Shown: in pieces, positions 8,398 through 24,730 of the stretch | Layout: every line of letters begins with the position of its first letter | Numbering within the stretch: the first letter of the stretch is position 1 | NCBI RefSeq assembly: GCF_002999235.1 | Contig: NZ_CP027236.1 | Location: forward strand, 1,736,001-1,800,000 | DNA from: Actinomyces sp. oral taxon 897 | GTDB lineage: Bacteria; Actinomycetota; Actinomycetes; Actinomycetales; Actinomycetaceae | DNA length: 64,000 bases | Direction: 5' to 3' | Notes under the pieces: generated by a model | What the model saw: only the letters and a program-made list of their open reading frames with translations | What the model was told of the DNA's origin: nothing | Databases searched by the model: none | Made by a program: the position numbers and the translations under genes

Positions 8398-8955
8398 TCA
8401 CGCGAACGCGATTATCCCGCACACCACGGCAATGACCAGGACGACGGCAAGGACAAGTTTTAGGGTCAGGGAGGCCGGTGCCGGGGCGGGCTCGGCGCGC
8501 GGTGCGGGCGGGACCGGCTCAGGCGGGGCCGGCGCCGGTGAGAGCGGCGCGGGCGGGGCCGTGGGAGGGGCGGGCGGTGCCGGAGCCGCAGGGACCTGGG
8601 CGGTATCGACCCCGCGCCAGAGCTCCTGGGCCGCGTTCAGGTCCGCCCGCAGGCCGCGCACGGCACGCCCGCACCCGGCCAGGTCCCTGGGCGGGTCAGC
8701 CGGGACACCAGGCGCCTCGGCGGCCTCGGCCACCGGCAGGCCGTGGGAGCGCGCCAGGGTCTGGGCCGAGCGGGACAGGTGGGTGGTCTCCGTGAGGATC
8801 CGGTCCCACTCCTGCTCGTGCTCCCGGCGGTCCATGGCAGCGTGGCGCAGGTCGTCACGCCCGTAGTCACCGGCCTGATCCCGTGCCCGGGCGGCACGCT
8901 CGGCCGCGCTGCCCAGCACCTCCAGCGCGTCGAGGTAGTCCTGGTAGCCGCTCAT
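8398..8955 (-). CDS. Tail-anchored coiled-coil protein
   Basis: 185 residues. An N-terminal helical, charged domain (about 1–115) is followed by a Pro/Ala-rich linker (about 118–160). A single C-terminal hydrophobic helix (about 163–185, LKLVLAVVLVIAVVCGIIAF) ends the protein, which is typical of a tail-anchored membrane protein facing the cytoplasm. The ATG at 8955 overlaps the stop of the FtsK-like gene (ATGA) and has a GGAGGAC site, so the two are translationally coupled. A membrane docking partner for the FtsK-like ATPase is a reasonable inference. Confidence 0.7.
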   Translation of the reverse strand: MSGYQDYLDALEVLGSAAERAARARDQAGDYGRDDLRHAAMDRREHEQEWDRILTETTHLSRSAQTLARSHGLPVAEAAEAPGVPADPPRDLAGCGRAVRGLRADLNAAQELWRGVDTAQVPAAPAPPAPPTAPPAPLSPAPAPPEPVPPAPRAEPAPAPASLTLKLVLAVVLVIAVVCGIIAFA

Positions 8956-11900
8956 GCCACGTCCTCCTGCCCGCCGGGGCGCTGGGTACCGACCGGGGAG
9001 GGCTGCCCGGCACCCTGGTCCGGTCCCCCGGCGTCCTGGCCGGCACCCGGGCCCGGTCCTCGGGCGCCCTGTCCGACGAGCTCCGCCACCACCGAGGCGT
9101 CCGGTGCCGCCAGGGGCACCAGGACCTGCATCTCGGCGTCACTGGCGTGGTCCAGCAGCCCGACCCGCGGCCCGCGGCCCAGGGGCCTGGTGTGCGGGCC
9201 GGTGAGCTCGCGCAGGTCGGCCAGGCCCAGACGCAGCAGGACCGTGGCGCGGACCCCGGGACGCTGGTACTGGCCCAGGTCACGTCCCATGGCGCGCAGG
9301 GTCGTCCACCACCCGAGGGCGAACACCTGCTGGAGGCCGCCGTCGGTGAACACCCGCTGGAGCACCGAGGCCGGTGTCACCGGCTCCGGCGCCAGCCCGA
9401 GGGCGCCCGCCCCCGTGCCCTCCCAGCCGCCGGCGCCCAGGTCGATCCCGGCCGCCAGGGCGTCCCAGTCCGGCTCCGTGGTGTCCGCCGGCCCCAGGGG
9501 GTCCACCGCGGGCGACGGCGCCGCCAGGTCCCCGCTCCCCGGTGCCGTAGTCCCCGGCCCCAGTGCTGCGGTCCCCGGCCCCGGCGCGGCGCCTGAGGCC
9601 CCCACCGCCGAGTCCGCCAGCGAGGCCCCCGCCGCCGAGTCCGCGGGCGCCACGGTTCCCACCGCGGTCCCCACCGAGTCCGCCGGCGCGGTGGCGGGCG
9701 CCTGGTAGGGGCGGCTCATACCGACCACCCGCTGGAGGCCCACGCCCACCACGAGCATCGGGTGGGGCACGCCGTCGGCCAGGAGCGGGGCGACCTCCTC
9801 CACCAGCACCCGGGCGACATCGGTGCGCCCCACCACGCGCACGCCGCGTCCGGCCTGCCGCCAGGCGTCCACGGCGGCCTCCAGGCGCCCGGGGAGCTGG
9901 TCGAGCCCGGTCAGGACCAGCAGGGATGCCTCCTGCGGCGTGGTGGCCAGCGCCGTCAGGACCGCCGAGCCCATGACGGCCCCGGCCAGCTCCTCCCCCG
10001 AGCCGACCAGCACCACACCCTGGTCGACGTCGGTGTCCAGCTCCAGGACGCTCGGGGCGTCACTGACCGCCACGGGGCGCCCCAGCCACAGCCTGGGCGC
10101 GCTCGGCGTGCCGGTCCCCCGGAGGCGCTCCAGGTGCGCCGTCGGCCAGCGCGCCTCCTCGGCGCCCAGGAACACCAGGGGAGGCGCGGCGTGCCCGCGG
10201 GACCACAGGCCCTGCTGGAGGACGGCCATGACCTCGCTCTGGGCCCAGGCGGCGGTGCCCCGCACGTTGGATCCCGCCGGGTCGTGGCCGAAGTTGCGGT
10301 TGAGGACCACCTCACCGCGGTAGGTCAGCTCGGCGGCGGCGCGGTTGTGCTGGGACAGGATGGCCTCGGACTCCTGGGCCGTGTTCTTCAGGGACATACG
10401 CAGGGGGAACTGGGCGAAGATGGAGTCGCCCTTGGCGCGCAGGCCCGATATCCCCGAGACCGTCTGGGAGGCCAGGAGCAGGTGGATGCCGTAGGCGCGC
10501 CCCTGCTTGGCAATGGTCTCGGTGATCGCCACCGCCTGGTCGACCAGGTCGTCGTCGCCCTCGAACATGACGTGGAACTCGTCGATGATGACCAGCATGC
10601 GGGGCATGACCTCACCGGTGGTCCGGCGGTAGGCGACGATGGAGCTGGCCCCGGCGTCCTTGAACAGCTCTGAGCGCCGCTCAAGCTCCTGGCGCACGTA
10701 GTCCAGGACCGCGACGCCGAACTCCTGGTCGGACTCCAGAGAGAGCACCGAGACGTGGGGCAGCCAGTTCTGCCCGTCCTCGTCCGGGGCGAAGCGCGCG
10801 AACTCCAGGCCGCGCTTGTAGTCCAGCAGGAGCATGGTGAGCTCCTCGGGCGGGTACCTCACCGCGAGGGAGTAGACAATGTCCAGCAGGAGGTTGGACT
10901 TCCCCTGCCCCACGGCGCCGCCAATGAGGAGGTTGGGGTGCGGTGGGTTCTCGGTGCGCAGGGAGAGCACCAGCGGCTCGCGCCCGACCCGCCCGACCAC
11001 CGCCTCCAGGCTGTCGCGCGAGGAGCCCGTCCAGGGACGCTCCATGTCGTCGCCAATGAGCTCCACCAGGGGGATCCTGGGTCCGGTGACGCTGCGGCTG
11101 CGCTGCACGGCCTGGCGGATGACGTGCTCGACGGCGTCCAGGGCGGGGGCGCCGTCGTGGGCGACGCGGACGCTACCCGGCAGGCCGGGGACCTGCCAGC
11201 AGCCGTCCTGGGCGCACAGGGCCAGCCAGGGGCCCGGCGGCACCTGCGGGGGGCCGTAGGCGGGGTCGGACTGGACCACCAGGTGCAGGCCCGATGCCGG
11301 GCTCATGGCGGCCACCTGCTTCAGGACCCGGCTCAGCTGGTCGTCCACGCAGTAGGGGTGGTCCAGGAGCACCACGACGGTCAGGACGCCACTGGCCTCG
11401 CCCTCCCGGCGCCACAGGTCCAGCAGGTCCCTGGCACCGGCCACGGCAATGCGCTCGGCGTTCTGCGTGGTGGCCTCCAGGGCCTGTCGCAGGGCGGCGA
11501 CCAGGGCCCCGGGATCGGCCACGGGGGGCGGGAAGGACGTCCCGGAGGCGGCCCGCAGCGGGCTGAGGGGCCCGACGACGCCGGTGACGCGGGGGTCGAA
11601 GACGAGGACACGCAGGTGCTTGAGGGGGACCTGCCCGATGACGCGGGTCAGGGCGGAGAGCACCAGCTCCTGGGCCTGGCGGGTGGAGCCGGAGAGGTGC
11701 CAGTGGCTGCGGCACAGGAACGGGGCCAGGGCCGCCACCGACTCCGCGGTCGCCTCACCCACGGCCCCGTCTCGGGCCGGGCCGGGCGAGCGGGCCGGAC
11801 CAGCCGGGCTGGGCGAGACGGCCGGGCCAGCCGTGCCAGACGTGCCGGCCGGGGAGCCCTGGCCGGGGAGCCGGGCCGTACCCACCCGCAGGAACCGGGC

Positions 11901-12380
11901 CGGGTCGGCCTGCGTGCTGGCGTCGGCCTGCGTGCTGGCGTCCAGGGGGCTGCCCGCCACACCGGGGGCCAGCTCGGTGACCAGGGAGCGCAGGGCGGTG
12001 CTCGCGGCCTGCCACTCGGCCTGCGCCGCCTGGTCGGCCTGGGCGCGGCGCGCTCGCCGCTCGCCCTCAATACGCTGCTGGAGGGCGGTGGCCTGGGCGT
12101 CCAGGCCCTCCAGGTCCCGGGCGCGCAGGTCGGCGGCGGCGTCGTGCACGACCTGGGCACGGCGCAGGACGTCCTGGGTGCGCGCCTGGGCGTCCTGGCG
12201 CATCTGGGCCAGGCGGGTGGCGCTGAGCGCGGGCGCCGCCTGCGCCGGGGGCTGCACGGGGCCCGGAGGTGCCGTGCGCGGGGCACCGGGGGGCGGGGTG
12301 GGAGCCCCCTGGGGCAGGGGCGCGTGGGAGACCGGCGTCCCGGTGACAATGACACGGCGTTGGGAGGATCTCGGGCTCAT
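8952..12380 (-). CDS. FtsK/SpoIIIE-like ATPase, multi-domain
   Basis: 1142 residues, first gene of the operon. In order: a short Pro-rich head; a coiled coil (about 55–140); a linker; a RecA-like segment without Walker motifs (about 225–410); a canonical FtsK/SpoIIIE motor; and a C-terminal segment resembling a second degenerate RecA fold (about 770–900, with GVVLVGSGEELAG where a P-loop would be). The motor has Walker A GAVGQGKS (488–495, Lys494), a Walker B LVIIDEF with Asp600/Glu601, and LLLASQTVSG. The tail is Pro/Ala/Gly-rich, then helical. Multiple RecA-like units in one chain resemble EssC/EccC secretion ATPases more than the DNA pump FtsK, which has one motor plus a gamma domain; no gamma domain is seen. 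ATG 12380 follows AAGG. DNA or protein translocation are both possible. Confidence 0.8.
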   Translation of the reverse strand: MSPRSSQRRVIVTGTPVSHAPLPQGAPTPPPGAPRTAPPGPVQPPAQAAPALSATRLAQMRQDAQARTQDVLRRAQVVHDAAADLRARDLEGLDAQATALQQRIEGERRARRAQADQAAQAEWQAASTALRSLVTELAPGVAGSPLDASTQADASTQADPARFLRVGTARLPGQGSPAGTSGTAGPAVSPSPAGPARSPGPARDGAVGEATAESVAALAPFLCRSHWHLSGSTRQAQELVLSALTRVIGQVPLKHLRVLVFDPRVTGVVGPLSPLRAASGTSFPPPVADPGALVAALRQALEATTQNAERIAVAGARDLLDLWRREGEASGVLTVVVLLDHPYCVDDQLSRVLKQVAAMSPASGLHLVVQSDPAYGPPQVPPGPWLALCAQDGCWQVPGLPGSVRVAHDGAPALDAVEHVIRQAVQRSRSVTGPRIPLVELIGDDMERPWTGSSRDSLEAVVGRVGREPLVLSLRTENPPHPNLLIGGAVGQGKSNLLLDIVYSLAVRYPPEELTMLLLDYKRGLEFARFAPDEDGQNWLPHVSVLSLESDQEFGVAVLDYVRQELERRSELFKDAGASSIVAYRRTTGEVMPRMLVIIDEFHVMFEGDDDLVDQAVAITETIAKQGRAYGIHLLLASQTVSGISGLRAKGDSIFAQFPLRMSLKNTAQESEAILSQHNRAAAELTYRGEVVLNRNFGHDPAGSNVRGTAAWAQSEVMAVLQQGLWSRGHAAPPLVFLGAEEARWPTAHLERLRGTGTPSAPRLWLGRPVAVSDAPSVLELDTDVDQGVVLVGSGEELAGAVMGSAVLTALATTPQEASLLVLTGLDQLPGRLEAAVDAWRQAGRGVRVVGRTDVARVLVEEVAPLLADGVPHPMLVVGVGLQRVVGMSRPYQAPATAPADSVGTAVGTVAPADSAAGASLADSAVGASGAAPGPGTAALGPGTTAPGSGDLAAPSPAVDPLGPADTTEPDWDALAAGIDLGAGGWEGTGAGALGLAPEPVTPASVLQRVFTDGGLQQVFALGWWTTLRAMGRDLGQYQRPGVRATVLLRLGLADLRELTGPHTRPLGRGPRVGLLDHASDAEMQVLVPLAAPDASVVAELVGQGARGPGPGAGQDAGGPDQGAGQPSPVGTQRPGGQEDVA

Positions 12381-12730
12381 AAAGGACCTTGGGGATGAGG
12401 GGTTGGCGGCCGAGGGAGCCCGCAGGCGGCAGGGCCTGGCGGGGCGGTCCAGGGCGGGGGCTTCTGAGGCAGGTTACACCGCTGTGAGCAGGGCGATGGG
12501 ATGCGGGGTGTCGCGGCGGTACAAGTTCCTGTATCCTGCGCGCTTTCGGACCTTGGTCCCTGGCGCATGGGCCCGTCGAGGAACTCGTCCTCAGGCCAAC
12601 ACCCCGCCGGGGCCGGTCGGCAGCCCACCGCCCCGCCCGCTGCCTCCACGGCCTCACCAGGGTCCCCCACCAGCGTGGGGCCGGGGCGGCCGCGGGTACG
12701 CCTCCACGGCCCCACCGGGTAGGTACACGG
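12381..12730. other. Operon leader / gap downstream of rpoC
   Basis: This gap must hold the promoter of the FtsK/AAA+ operon, but no convincing pair of hexamers was found. A slightly AT-richer patch lies at 12520–12545. No gene is supported. Confidence 0.4.
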
Positions 12731-12766
12731 GTGGGGGCGGCAGACGGGATCGTCTGCCGCCCCCAC
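12731..12766 (-). terminator. rpoC terminator
   Basis: A perfect 16-bp GC-rich stem (12731–12746 with 12751–12766) with a GGAT loop lies 34 bp after the rpoC stop on the minus strand. No U-tract follows. Confidence 0.8.
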
Positions 12767-12800
12767 CACGGCCTCAGGCCGGCGTACCGGGCCGCCCGGC

Positions 12801-16820
<4,020 letters not shown>

Positions 16821-16916
16821 AGTTCCTACTTCCGATGTGTCAGCTCATGAGGTTGTGGGGGCGCGGTGGCGTCGTGCTTCCAGGGCGACGCCGGCGCCGG
16901 TGCGGGCAGGACCCGC

Positions 16917-20438
<3,522 letters not shown>

Positions 20439-20591
20439 AAGGGGGTCCTTCCCTCTAGAATCGAGGAACACTGCGCGTACAATGGTGGGCACCGACGCTC
20501 AGCCACCGCTCGTGGCGTGCCCCACAGAGGTCGCGGACCTCCGCCGGGCGGTGTGAGCCCACGCCAGTACGCACAATGCACGCAAAGCGCT

Positions 20592-20620
20592 AGCGTACAC
20601 GGGTCAGGTGTACCCAGCCA
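20592..20620 (-). promoter_or_regulatory. Candidate rpoB promoter
   Basis: On the minus strand, TGGCTG (at 20615–20620) and TACGCT (at 20592–20597) are 17 bp apart, about 150 bp before the rpoB start. The -35 match is poor; several other hexamers are possible in this AT-richer patch. Confidence 0.3.
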
Positions 20621-20779
20621 CGCCCGGGTACGTCTCATGCTTGCGATTCTGACCACATTCGCTCATACTACCCCGCCTGGCCCGACGTCGCCCCGCCTGG
20701 GCACGTGGGGACCGTGCCGTTGGTCCGCCAGGCGGTACGGCCCCTGACCCCGTGGGCCCGCCTGGCCGCCCGCGCCGCA

Positions 20780-20935
20780 GCCACCCACCGACCTTGCACG
20801 CACGGGGAGCCCGGCGTCGGTGGTGGCGGGCTGGGCGTCGGCCAGCACCGACCCCGGTACGCACGGGGAGCCCTCCGGCGAGGCCGAGGATTCCGGCGGC
20901 GAGCCAGACACCAGCCCCGGCACGCACGGGGAACC
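20780..20935. repeat. Three degenerate 28-nt repeats at 61/63-bp period
   Basis: Three copies of a GC-rich unit with core GCACGGGGARCCC (core starts about 20801, 20862 and 20925) are separated by non-conserved segments. Copy 2 contains CCCCGGTACGCACGGGG, a short hairpin reminiscent of type I-E CRISPR repeats. There are no cas genes nearby. It lies in the rplL–rpoB gap. Confidence 0.5.
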
Positions 20936-20960
20936 CCGCCCACCATAACGGTGGGCGGGG
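20934..20960 (-). terminator. rplL terminator
   Basis: A perfect 11-bp stem (20934–20944 with 20950–20960) and 5-nt loop lies about 95 bp beyond the rplL stop on the minus strand, separating rplJL from rpoBC. Confidence 0.7.
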
Positions 20961-21053
20961 CTCCTTGTGCCCGGCGTGCCCGGCGTCAGCCCCGGCAACC
21001 AGGTGCTGGGGCGTGGCACCGCCGGGCGGCGCCGTGGTGACGCCGTAGGGGTC

Positions 21054-21437
21054 TCACTTGAGGGTGACGGTGGCGCCGGCGCCCTCGAGCTGGGCCTTGG
21101 CCTTCTCGGCGGTCTCCTTGTTGACGCCCTCCAGGACGGCCTTGGGGGCGCTGTCGACGAGGTCCTTGGCCTCCTTCAGGCCCAGGGAGGTCAGGGTGCG
21201 CACCTCCTTGATGACGCCGATCTTCTTGTCGCCGGCCTTCTCGAGGACGACGTCGAACTCGGTCTTCTCCTCCTCGGGCTCGGCGGCGGCGCCGGGGGCG
21301 GCGGCGGCCACGGCGGCGACCGGGGCGGCGGCGGTCACGTCGAAGGTCTCCTCAAAGGCCTTGACGAACTCGGCGAGCTCAATGAGGGTGAGCTCCTTGA
21401 ACTGCTCAATGAGCTCTTCGGTGGTCAGCTTCGCCAT
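21054..21437 (-). CDS. rplL: 50S ribosomal protein L7/L12
   Basis: 127 residues with the full two-domain layout. The N-terminal dimerisation domain begins [20 protein letters not shown]. An Ala-rich hinge covers about 35–53, and the C-terminal factor-binding domain has [20 protein letters not shown] and [14 protein letters not shown]. It forms the ribosomal stalk with L10 and recruits translation GTPases. It lies 63 bp after rplJ. The start has AGGAAC upstream. Confidence 0.97.
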   Translation of the reverse strand: MAKLTTEELIEQFKELTLIELAEFVKAFEETFDVTAAAPVAAVAAAAPGAAAEPEEEKTEFDVVLEKAGDKKIGVIKEVRTLTSLGLKEAKDLVDSAPKAVLEGVNKETAEKAKAQLEGAGATVTLK

Positions 21438-21500
21438 AGTGGGCGTTCCTTCCTAGTTTGTTCCTGCGCGTGCAGGCAGTGGTGGGTGACGCGGGCGGCT

Positions 21501-22022
21501 TCAGGCCGCGGTCTCCTGCTTCTCGCGCAGGGCGTCGACGGTACGCACGGCCTTGGTGGCCGGTGCGGCGAAGAGGTACGCGGCCTTGGACAGGGACGCC
21601 TTCATGGCACCCGCAGCCTTGGCGAGCAGCACCTCGCGGGACTCCAGAGAGGCAAGCTGGTCGACGGCCTCGGCGGACAGCAGGTCGCCGTCCATCAGGC
21701 CGCCCTTAATGACGAGCTGCTTGTTGTCCTTGGCGAAGTCACGCAGGGCCTTGGCGGCCTCGACCGGCTCACCGGAGACGAAGGCCAGGGCGCTGGGGCC
21801 CTTGAGATCCTGGGCGAAGGCCTCGAACCCGACGCGGCGGGCGGCGATCGCGGCAAGCGTGTTCTTCACCACGGTGTACTCGGCGTTCTCACCGAGGGAA
21901 CGACGCAGCGCCTTGAGCTGGGCCACGCTCAGTCCCCGGTACTCAGTCAGCAGGACGGCGCCGGACCCGCGGAACTTGTCCGCCAGGGCAGCGATCGCTG
22001 CTTCCTTCTCAGGCCGTGCCAT
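21501..22022 (-). CDS. rplJ: 50S ribosomal protein L10
   Basis: About 173 residues from ATG 22022, which follows AAGGAGG. The longer frame to 22085 has no such site and adds a non-L10 leader. The sequence opens MARPEKEAAIAALADKF and carries LTEYRGLSVAQLKALR and VVKNTLAAIAA, all typical of L10. The C-terminal helical part carries L7/L12 dimers. Transcribed with rplL. Confidence 0.96.
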   Translation of the reverse strand: MARPEKEAAIAALADKFRGSGAVLLTEYRGLSVAQLKALRRSLGENAEYTVVKNTLAAIAARRVGFEAFAQDLKGPSALAFVSGEPVEAAKALRDFAKDNKQLVIKGGLMDGDLLSAEAVDQLASLESREVLLAKAAGAMKASLSKAAYLFAAPATKAVRTVDALREKQETAA

Positions 22023-22200
22023 AGGCCCTCCTTCCGTGGTCTGCCGCAGGGGCCACCCACGCAGAGAGCCCCGCGCCGGTGGCACAGGGCTCTGCCTCCG
22101 GGGATCCCGGAGGGGGTCTTGGTCTCACCTGCGCGGGCCCCGCCTGAGCGGACTTGGTCCCACCGGGGTGGGAGACCTGCGGTCTTTGGCGCCTGTCAGG
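22023..22200 (-). promoter_or_regulatory. Probable L10-type mRNA leader of rplJL
   Basis: The 5' region of rplJ is rich in short complementary segments on the minus strand, including a GCAGAGCCC/GGGCTCTC pair just upstream of the ribosome site and a CTCCGGGATCCCCGGAG hairpin. rplJ leaders commonly bind L10–L7/L12 for autoregulation. The assignment is by position and general structure only. Confidence 0.4.
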
Positions 22201-22271
22201 CTACGCGGACCGCCCTGTTCCCGGCAAGGCGCGAGAGCCGATCACCCTAGTGCCGTCACTCACAGCATTGG

Positions 22272-22277
22272 TAGACT
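22272..22277 (+). promoter_or_regulatory. -10 hexamer, leaderless start of prepilin peptidase gene
   Basis: TAGACT is followed by six bases and then ATG 22284, with no Shine-Dalgarno sequence. Confidence 0.5.
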
Positions 22278-22283
22278 CCTCAC

Positions 22284-23042
22284 ATGGTCTGGATGCTCCT
22301 CTCCCCCCTCCTGGCCACCCTCTGGACGGTGGTGGCGTGGTGGGCGGTGCGCTACGCGCAGCGCTACACGGGCGCTCTGCCCCACGGCGTCCTCCAGCGC
22401 TCCTGGCCGCTGGAGGTCGGGGTGGCCATGCCCGTCACCCTCCTGCTGGGCACCGCCACCCTGGTGGTGGGCACGTACCACAGGGACACCGCCGTCCTGG
22501 TCACCCTCCCCCTGGGGCTGGTCGTCTTCCTGGTGCCCGCCTGCCTGACGGACCTGGCCTGCCACCGCCTGCCCAACCTCCTGCTGGGCGCGGCCGCCGC
22601 GTGGGGGAGTGCGTGCGCCGGGCTCCTTATCTTCATGGTGCTGACCCTGACGAACTTCCTGGAGGCCAAGGCGCGGCTGGACCGCCACGAGGCCGTGACG
22701 CACAGCTCCTTCTGGGACAGGCCTCCGGGCCAGATGCTGTGGGCGAGCGGGGTGATCATATGGCCGGCGGTGGTCATCGGCCTGCTCATGTGGCTCCTGT
22801 CGTCCCTGGGCACGGGGCTGGGCATGGGCGACGTCAAGCTCAGCACGCTGCTCTCGGCGTGGCTGTGCCTGAGCTCCTGGCAGGCGCCCTTCGTGGGCCT
22901 GGCGCTGGGCATGGTCCTGGGGGGCCTGGCCTCCCTGGTCCTCGTGGCGACGCGACGCGCCACCCTCAGGACCGCGGTCCCGCTGGGCCCGCCCCTGTTC
23001 CTGGGGGCCTGGCTGGTGTGGGCCGGGACCGGGCTGGGATGA
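22284..23042 (+). CDS. Type IV prepilin peptidase-like membrane protein (A24 family)
   Basis: 252 residues with about six to seven hydrophobic segments. The two catalytic aspartates of A24 peptidases are present in LTDLACHRLPN (Asp90) and GMGDVKL (Asp184). The N-terminal cysteine-rich methyltransferase domain of full-length PilD is absent, as in many actinobacterial TadV-type enzymes. It would cleave leader peptides of type IV/Tad pilin-like proteins at the inner face of the membrane. The gene sits alone on the plus strand inside an otherwise minus-strand ribosomal block, with a likely leaderless start and its own terminator. No pilin genes are in the window. Confidence 0.85.
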   Translation: MVWMLLSPLLATLWTVVAWWAVRYAQRYTGALPHGVLQRSWPLEVGVAMPVTLLLGTATLVVGTYHRDTAVLVTLPLGLVVFLVPACLTDLACHRLPNLLLGAAAAWGSACAGLLIFMVLTLTNFLEAKARLDRHEAVTHSSFWDRPPGQMLWASGVIIWPAVVIGLLMWLLSSLGTGLGMGDVKLSTLLSAWLCLSSWQAPFVGLALGMVLGGLASLVLVATRRATLRTAVPLGPPLFLGAWLVWAGTGLG

Positions 23043-23113
23043 GGCCCCGCACCCCATGCCCTGTACCCCACGCATCCGCGCACCGGCGTCGGCCCCAAGG
23101 CCGGGCGTATGAC

Positions 23114-23143
23114 GGCGCCCCCACCCATGCAGGTGGGGGCGCC
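23114..23143 (+). terminator. Terminator of prepilin peptidase gene
   Basis: A perfect 12-bp stem (23114–23125 with 23132–23143) and 6-nt loop lies about 70 bp after the stop. It may work in both directions. Confidence 0.7.
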
Positions 23144-23155
23144 GCCGGTGTGGAC

Positions 23156-23207
23156 GGACCAGTCGGCTCACGAGGAGCGGAAAAAGGGGGTGTGTGTGGA
23201 CTGGTCC
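23156..23207 (-). terminator. Probable terminator of rplK–rplA
   Basis: GGACCAGTC (23156–23164) pairs with GACTGGTCC (23199–23207) across a 34-nt loop, about 65 bp beyond the rplA stop on the minus strand. The loop is long, so this is less certain than the neighbouring hairpin. Confidence 0.45.
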
Positions 23208-23271
23208 GCCCACGTCTGTGGGCCCGGGGCGAGACGAGCGCTGGGCTGCCGGCCCCGGGGCAGGCCCGGGC

Positions 23272-23961
23272 TCAGGACCTGGTGACGTCCATGGGGATGC
23301 CAGGACCCATAGTAGTGGTCATAGTGGCCTTGAGGATGTAACGACCCTTGGATGTCGAGGGCTTGAGACGCAGGATCTCCTCCAGGGCGGCCTGGAGGTT
23401 CTCCACGAGCTGGGCCTCGGTGAAGGAGACCTTGCCGATCACGAAGTTCAGGTTGGCGGCCCGGTCGACGCGGAACTCAATGCGTCCGCCCTTGATGTCG
23501 GTGACGGCCTTGGCCACGTCCATGGTCACGGTACCGGTCTTGGGGTTGGGCATGAGGCCACGGGGACCGAGCACGCGGCCCAGGCGGCCGACCTTGCCCA
23601 TGAGGTCCGGGGTGGCCACGGCGGCGTCGAAGTCGGTCCAGCCGGCTGCGACCCTGGCAATGAGGTCGTCGCTGCCGACCTCGTCGGCGCCCGCGGCGAG
23701 GGCCTGCTCGGCCCGCTCACCGGCGGCGAAGACCACGACGCGGGCGGTCTTACCGGTACCGTGCGGCAGGGACACGGTGCCACGGACCATCTGGTCGGCC
23801 TTACGGGGGTCCACGCCCAGGCGCAGGACGACGTCCACGGTGGAGTCGAACTTCGTGGTGGACGTGGCCTTGGCGAGCCTGGCGGCCTCGGCCGGGGTGT
23901 AGAGGATCCCGGACTGGATCTTCTCAGCGGCGGCTCGGTAGGCCTTAGAGCGCTTGGTCAT
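23272..23961 (-). CDS. rplA: 50S ribosomal protein L1
   Basis: 229 residues, the normal length. It opens [15 protein letters not shown] and contains the L1 signatures [19 protein letters not shown] and [15 protein letters not shown]. It binds 23S rRNA at the L1 stalk and often represses its own operon in bacteria. The start has AAGGAG. It follows rplK by 117 bp. Confidence 0.97.
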   Translation of the reverse strand: MTKRSKAYRAAAEKIQSGILYTPAEAARLAKATSTTKFDSTVDVVLRLGVDPRKADQMVRGTVSLPHGTGKTARVVVFAAGERAEQALAAGADEVGSDDLIARVAAGWTDFDAAVATPDLMGKVGRLGRVLGPRGLMPNPKTGTVTMDVAKAVTDIKGGRIEFRVDRAANLNFVIGKVSFTEAQLVENLQAALEEILRLKPSTSKGRYILKATMTTTMGPGIPMDVTRS

Positions 23962-24078
23962 CTGCTTCTCCTTGCAGTCGTGGTGAACAGGCCGCGCGAG
24001 GCCCTTCCACGTTTTGTCTCATCTGGTTCTCGGGGCGTCTCCGGCGGGGCGACGCGGGGGACCCGCCGGTAGCCGGGC

Positions 24079-24510
24079 TCAGGCCTCGACGGTAACGCCC
24101 ATGGAGCGGGCGGTCCCGGCAATGATCTTGGTAGCGGCCTCAAGGTCGTTGGCGTTGAGGTCAGGCATCTTGGTCTGGGCGATCTCGCGCACCTGGTCGG
24201 CCGTGAGGCTGGCGACCTTGGTCGAGTGCGGGGTGGCGGAGCCCTTGGCGACACCCGCGGCCTTCTTGATGAGCTCGGCGGCCGGCGGGGTCTTGGTGAT
24301 GAAGGTGAAGGAGCGGTCCTCGTAGACGGTGATCTCCACGGGGATGACGCTGCCACGCTGGGACTCGGTGGCCGCGTTGTAGGCCTTGCAGAACTCCATA
24401 ATGTTGACCTGCTTGGCACCGAGGGCAGGGCCGATCGGCGGGGCGGGGTTGGCCTGGCCGGCCTGGATCTGGAGCTTGATCAGCCCGACGACCTTCTTCT
24501 TGGGAGCCAT
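24079..24510 (-). CDS. rplK: 50S ribosomal protein L11
   Basis: About 143 residues from ATG 24510, after GAGGAAC; the frame to 24561 is an extension without support. [18 protein letters not shown] and [20 protein letters not shown] are diagnostic of L11. It binds the GTPase-associated centre of 23S rRNA together with the L7/L12 stalk. First gene of the rplKA pair. Confidence 0.97.
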   Translation of the reverse strand: MAPKKKVVGLIKLQIQAGQANPAPPIGPALGAKQVNIMEFCKAYNAATESQRGSVIPVEITVYEDRSFTFITKTPPAAELIKKAAGVAKGSATPHSTKVASLTADQVREIAQTKMPDLNANDLEAATKIIAGTARSMGVTVEA

Positions 24511-24659
24511 GTGGGGTTCCTCTTCTGTCCGGATGTCGCACGCCTGCCGTACGACGCGCACTGACGCACGCGAGGAGCAAGCCTAGCCCCTGGGACGGCG
24601 TCGTTCCTACCGGGACCCCTGGTCTCGTGCGCGTTCTCACACTCGATCTGGGGCCCTGG

Positions 24660-24715
24660 CCGCCACCGGCGCCGGTGACGTACCCGCGGTACCGCCCGCA
24701 CCGGCGCCGTGGCGG
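24660..24715 (-). terminator. Candidate nusG terminator hairpin
   Basis: Segment 24660–24677 pairs with 24699–24715 with one bulge, just after the nusG stop on the minus strand. Confidence 0.45.
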
Positions 24716-24730
24716 GGGCCGGGCCAGCCC

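Noticed and set aside
20780..20935. Calling this a functional CRISPR array
   Set aside because: Only three degenerate repeats, unequal spacing and no cas genes; kept as a repeat and a finding instead.
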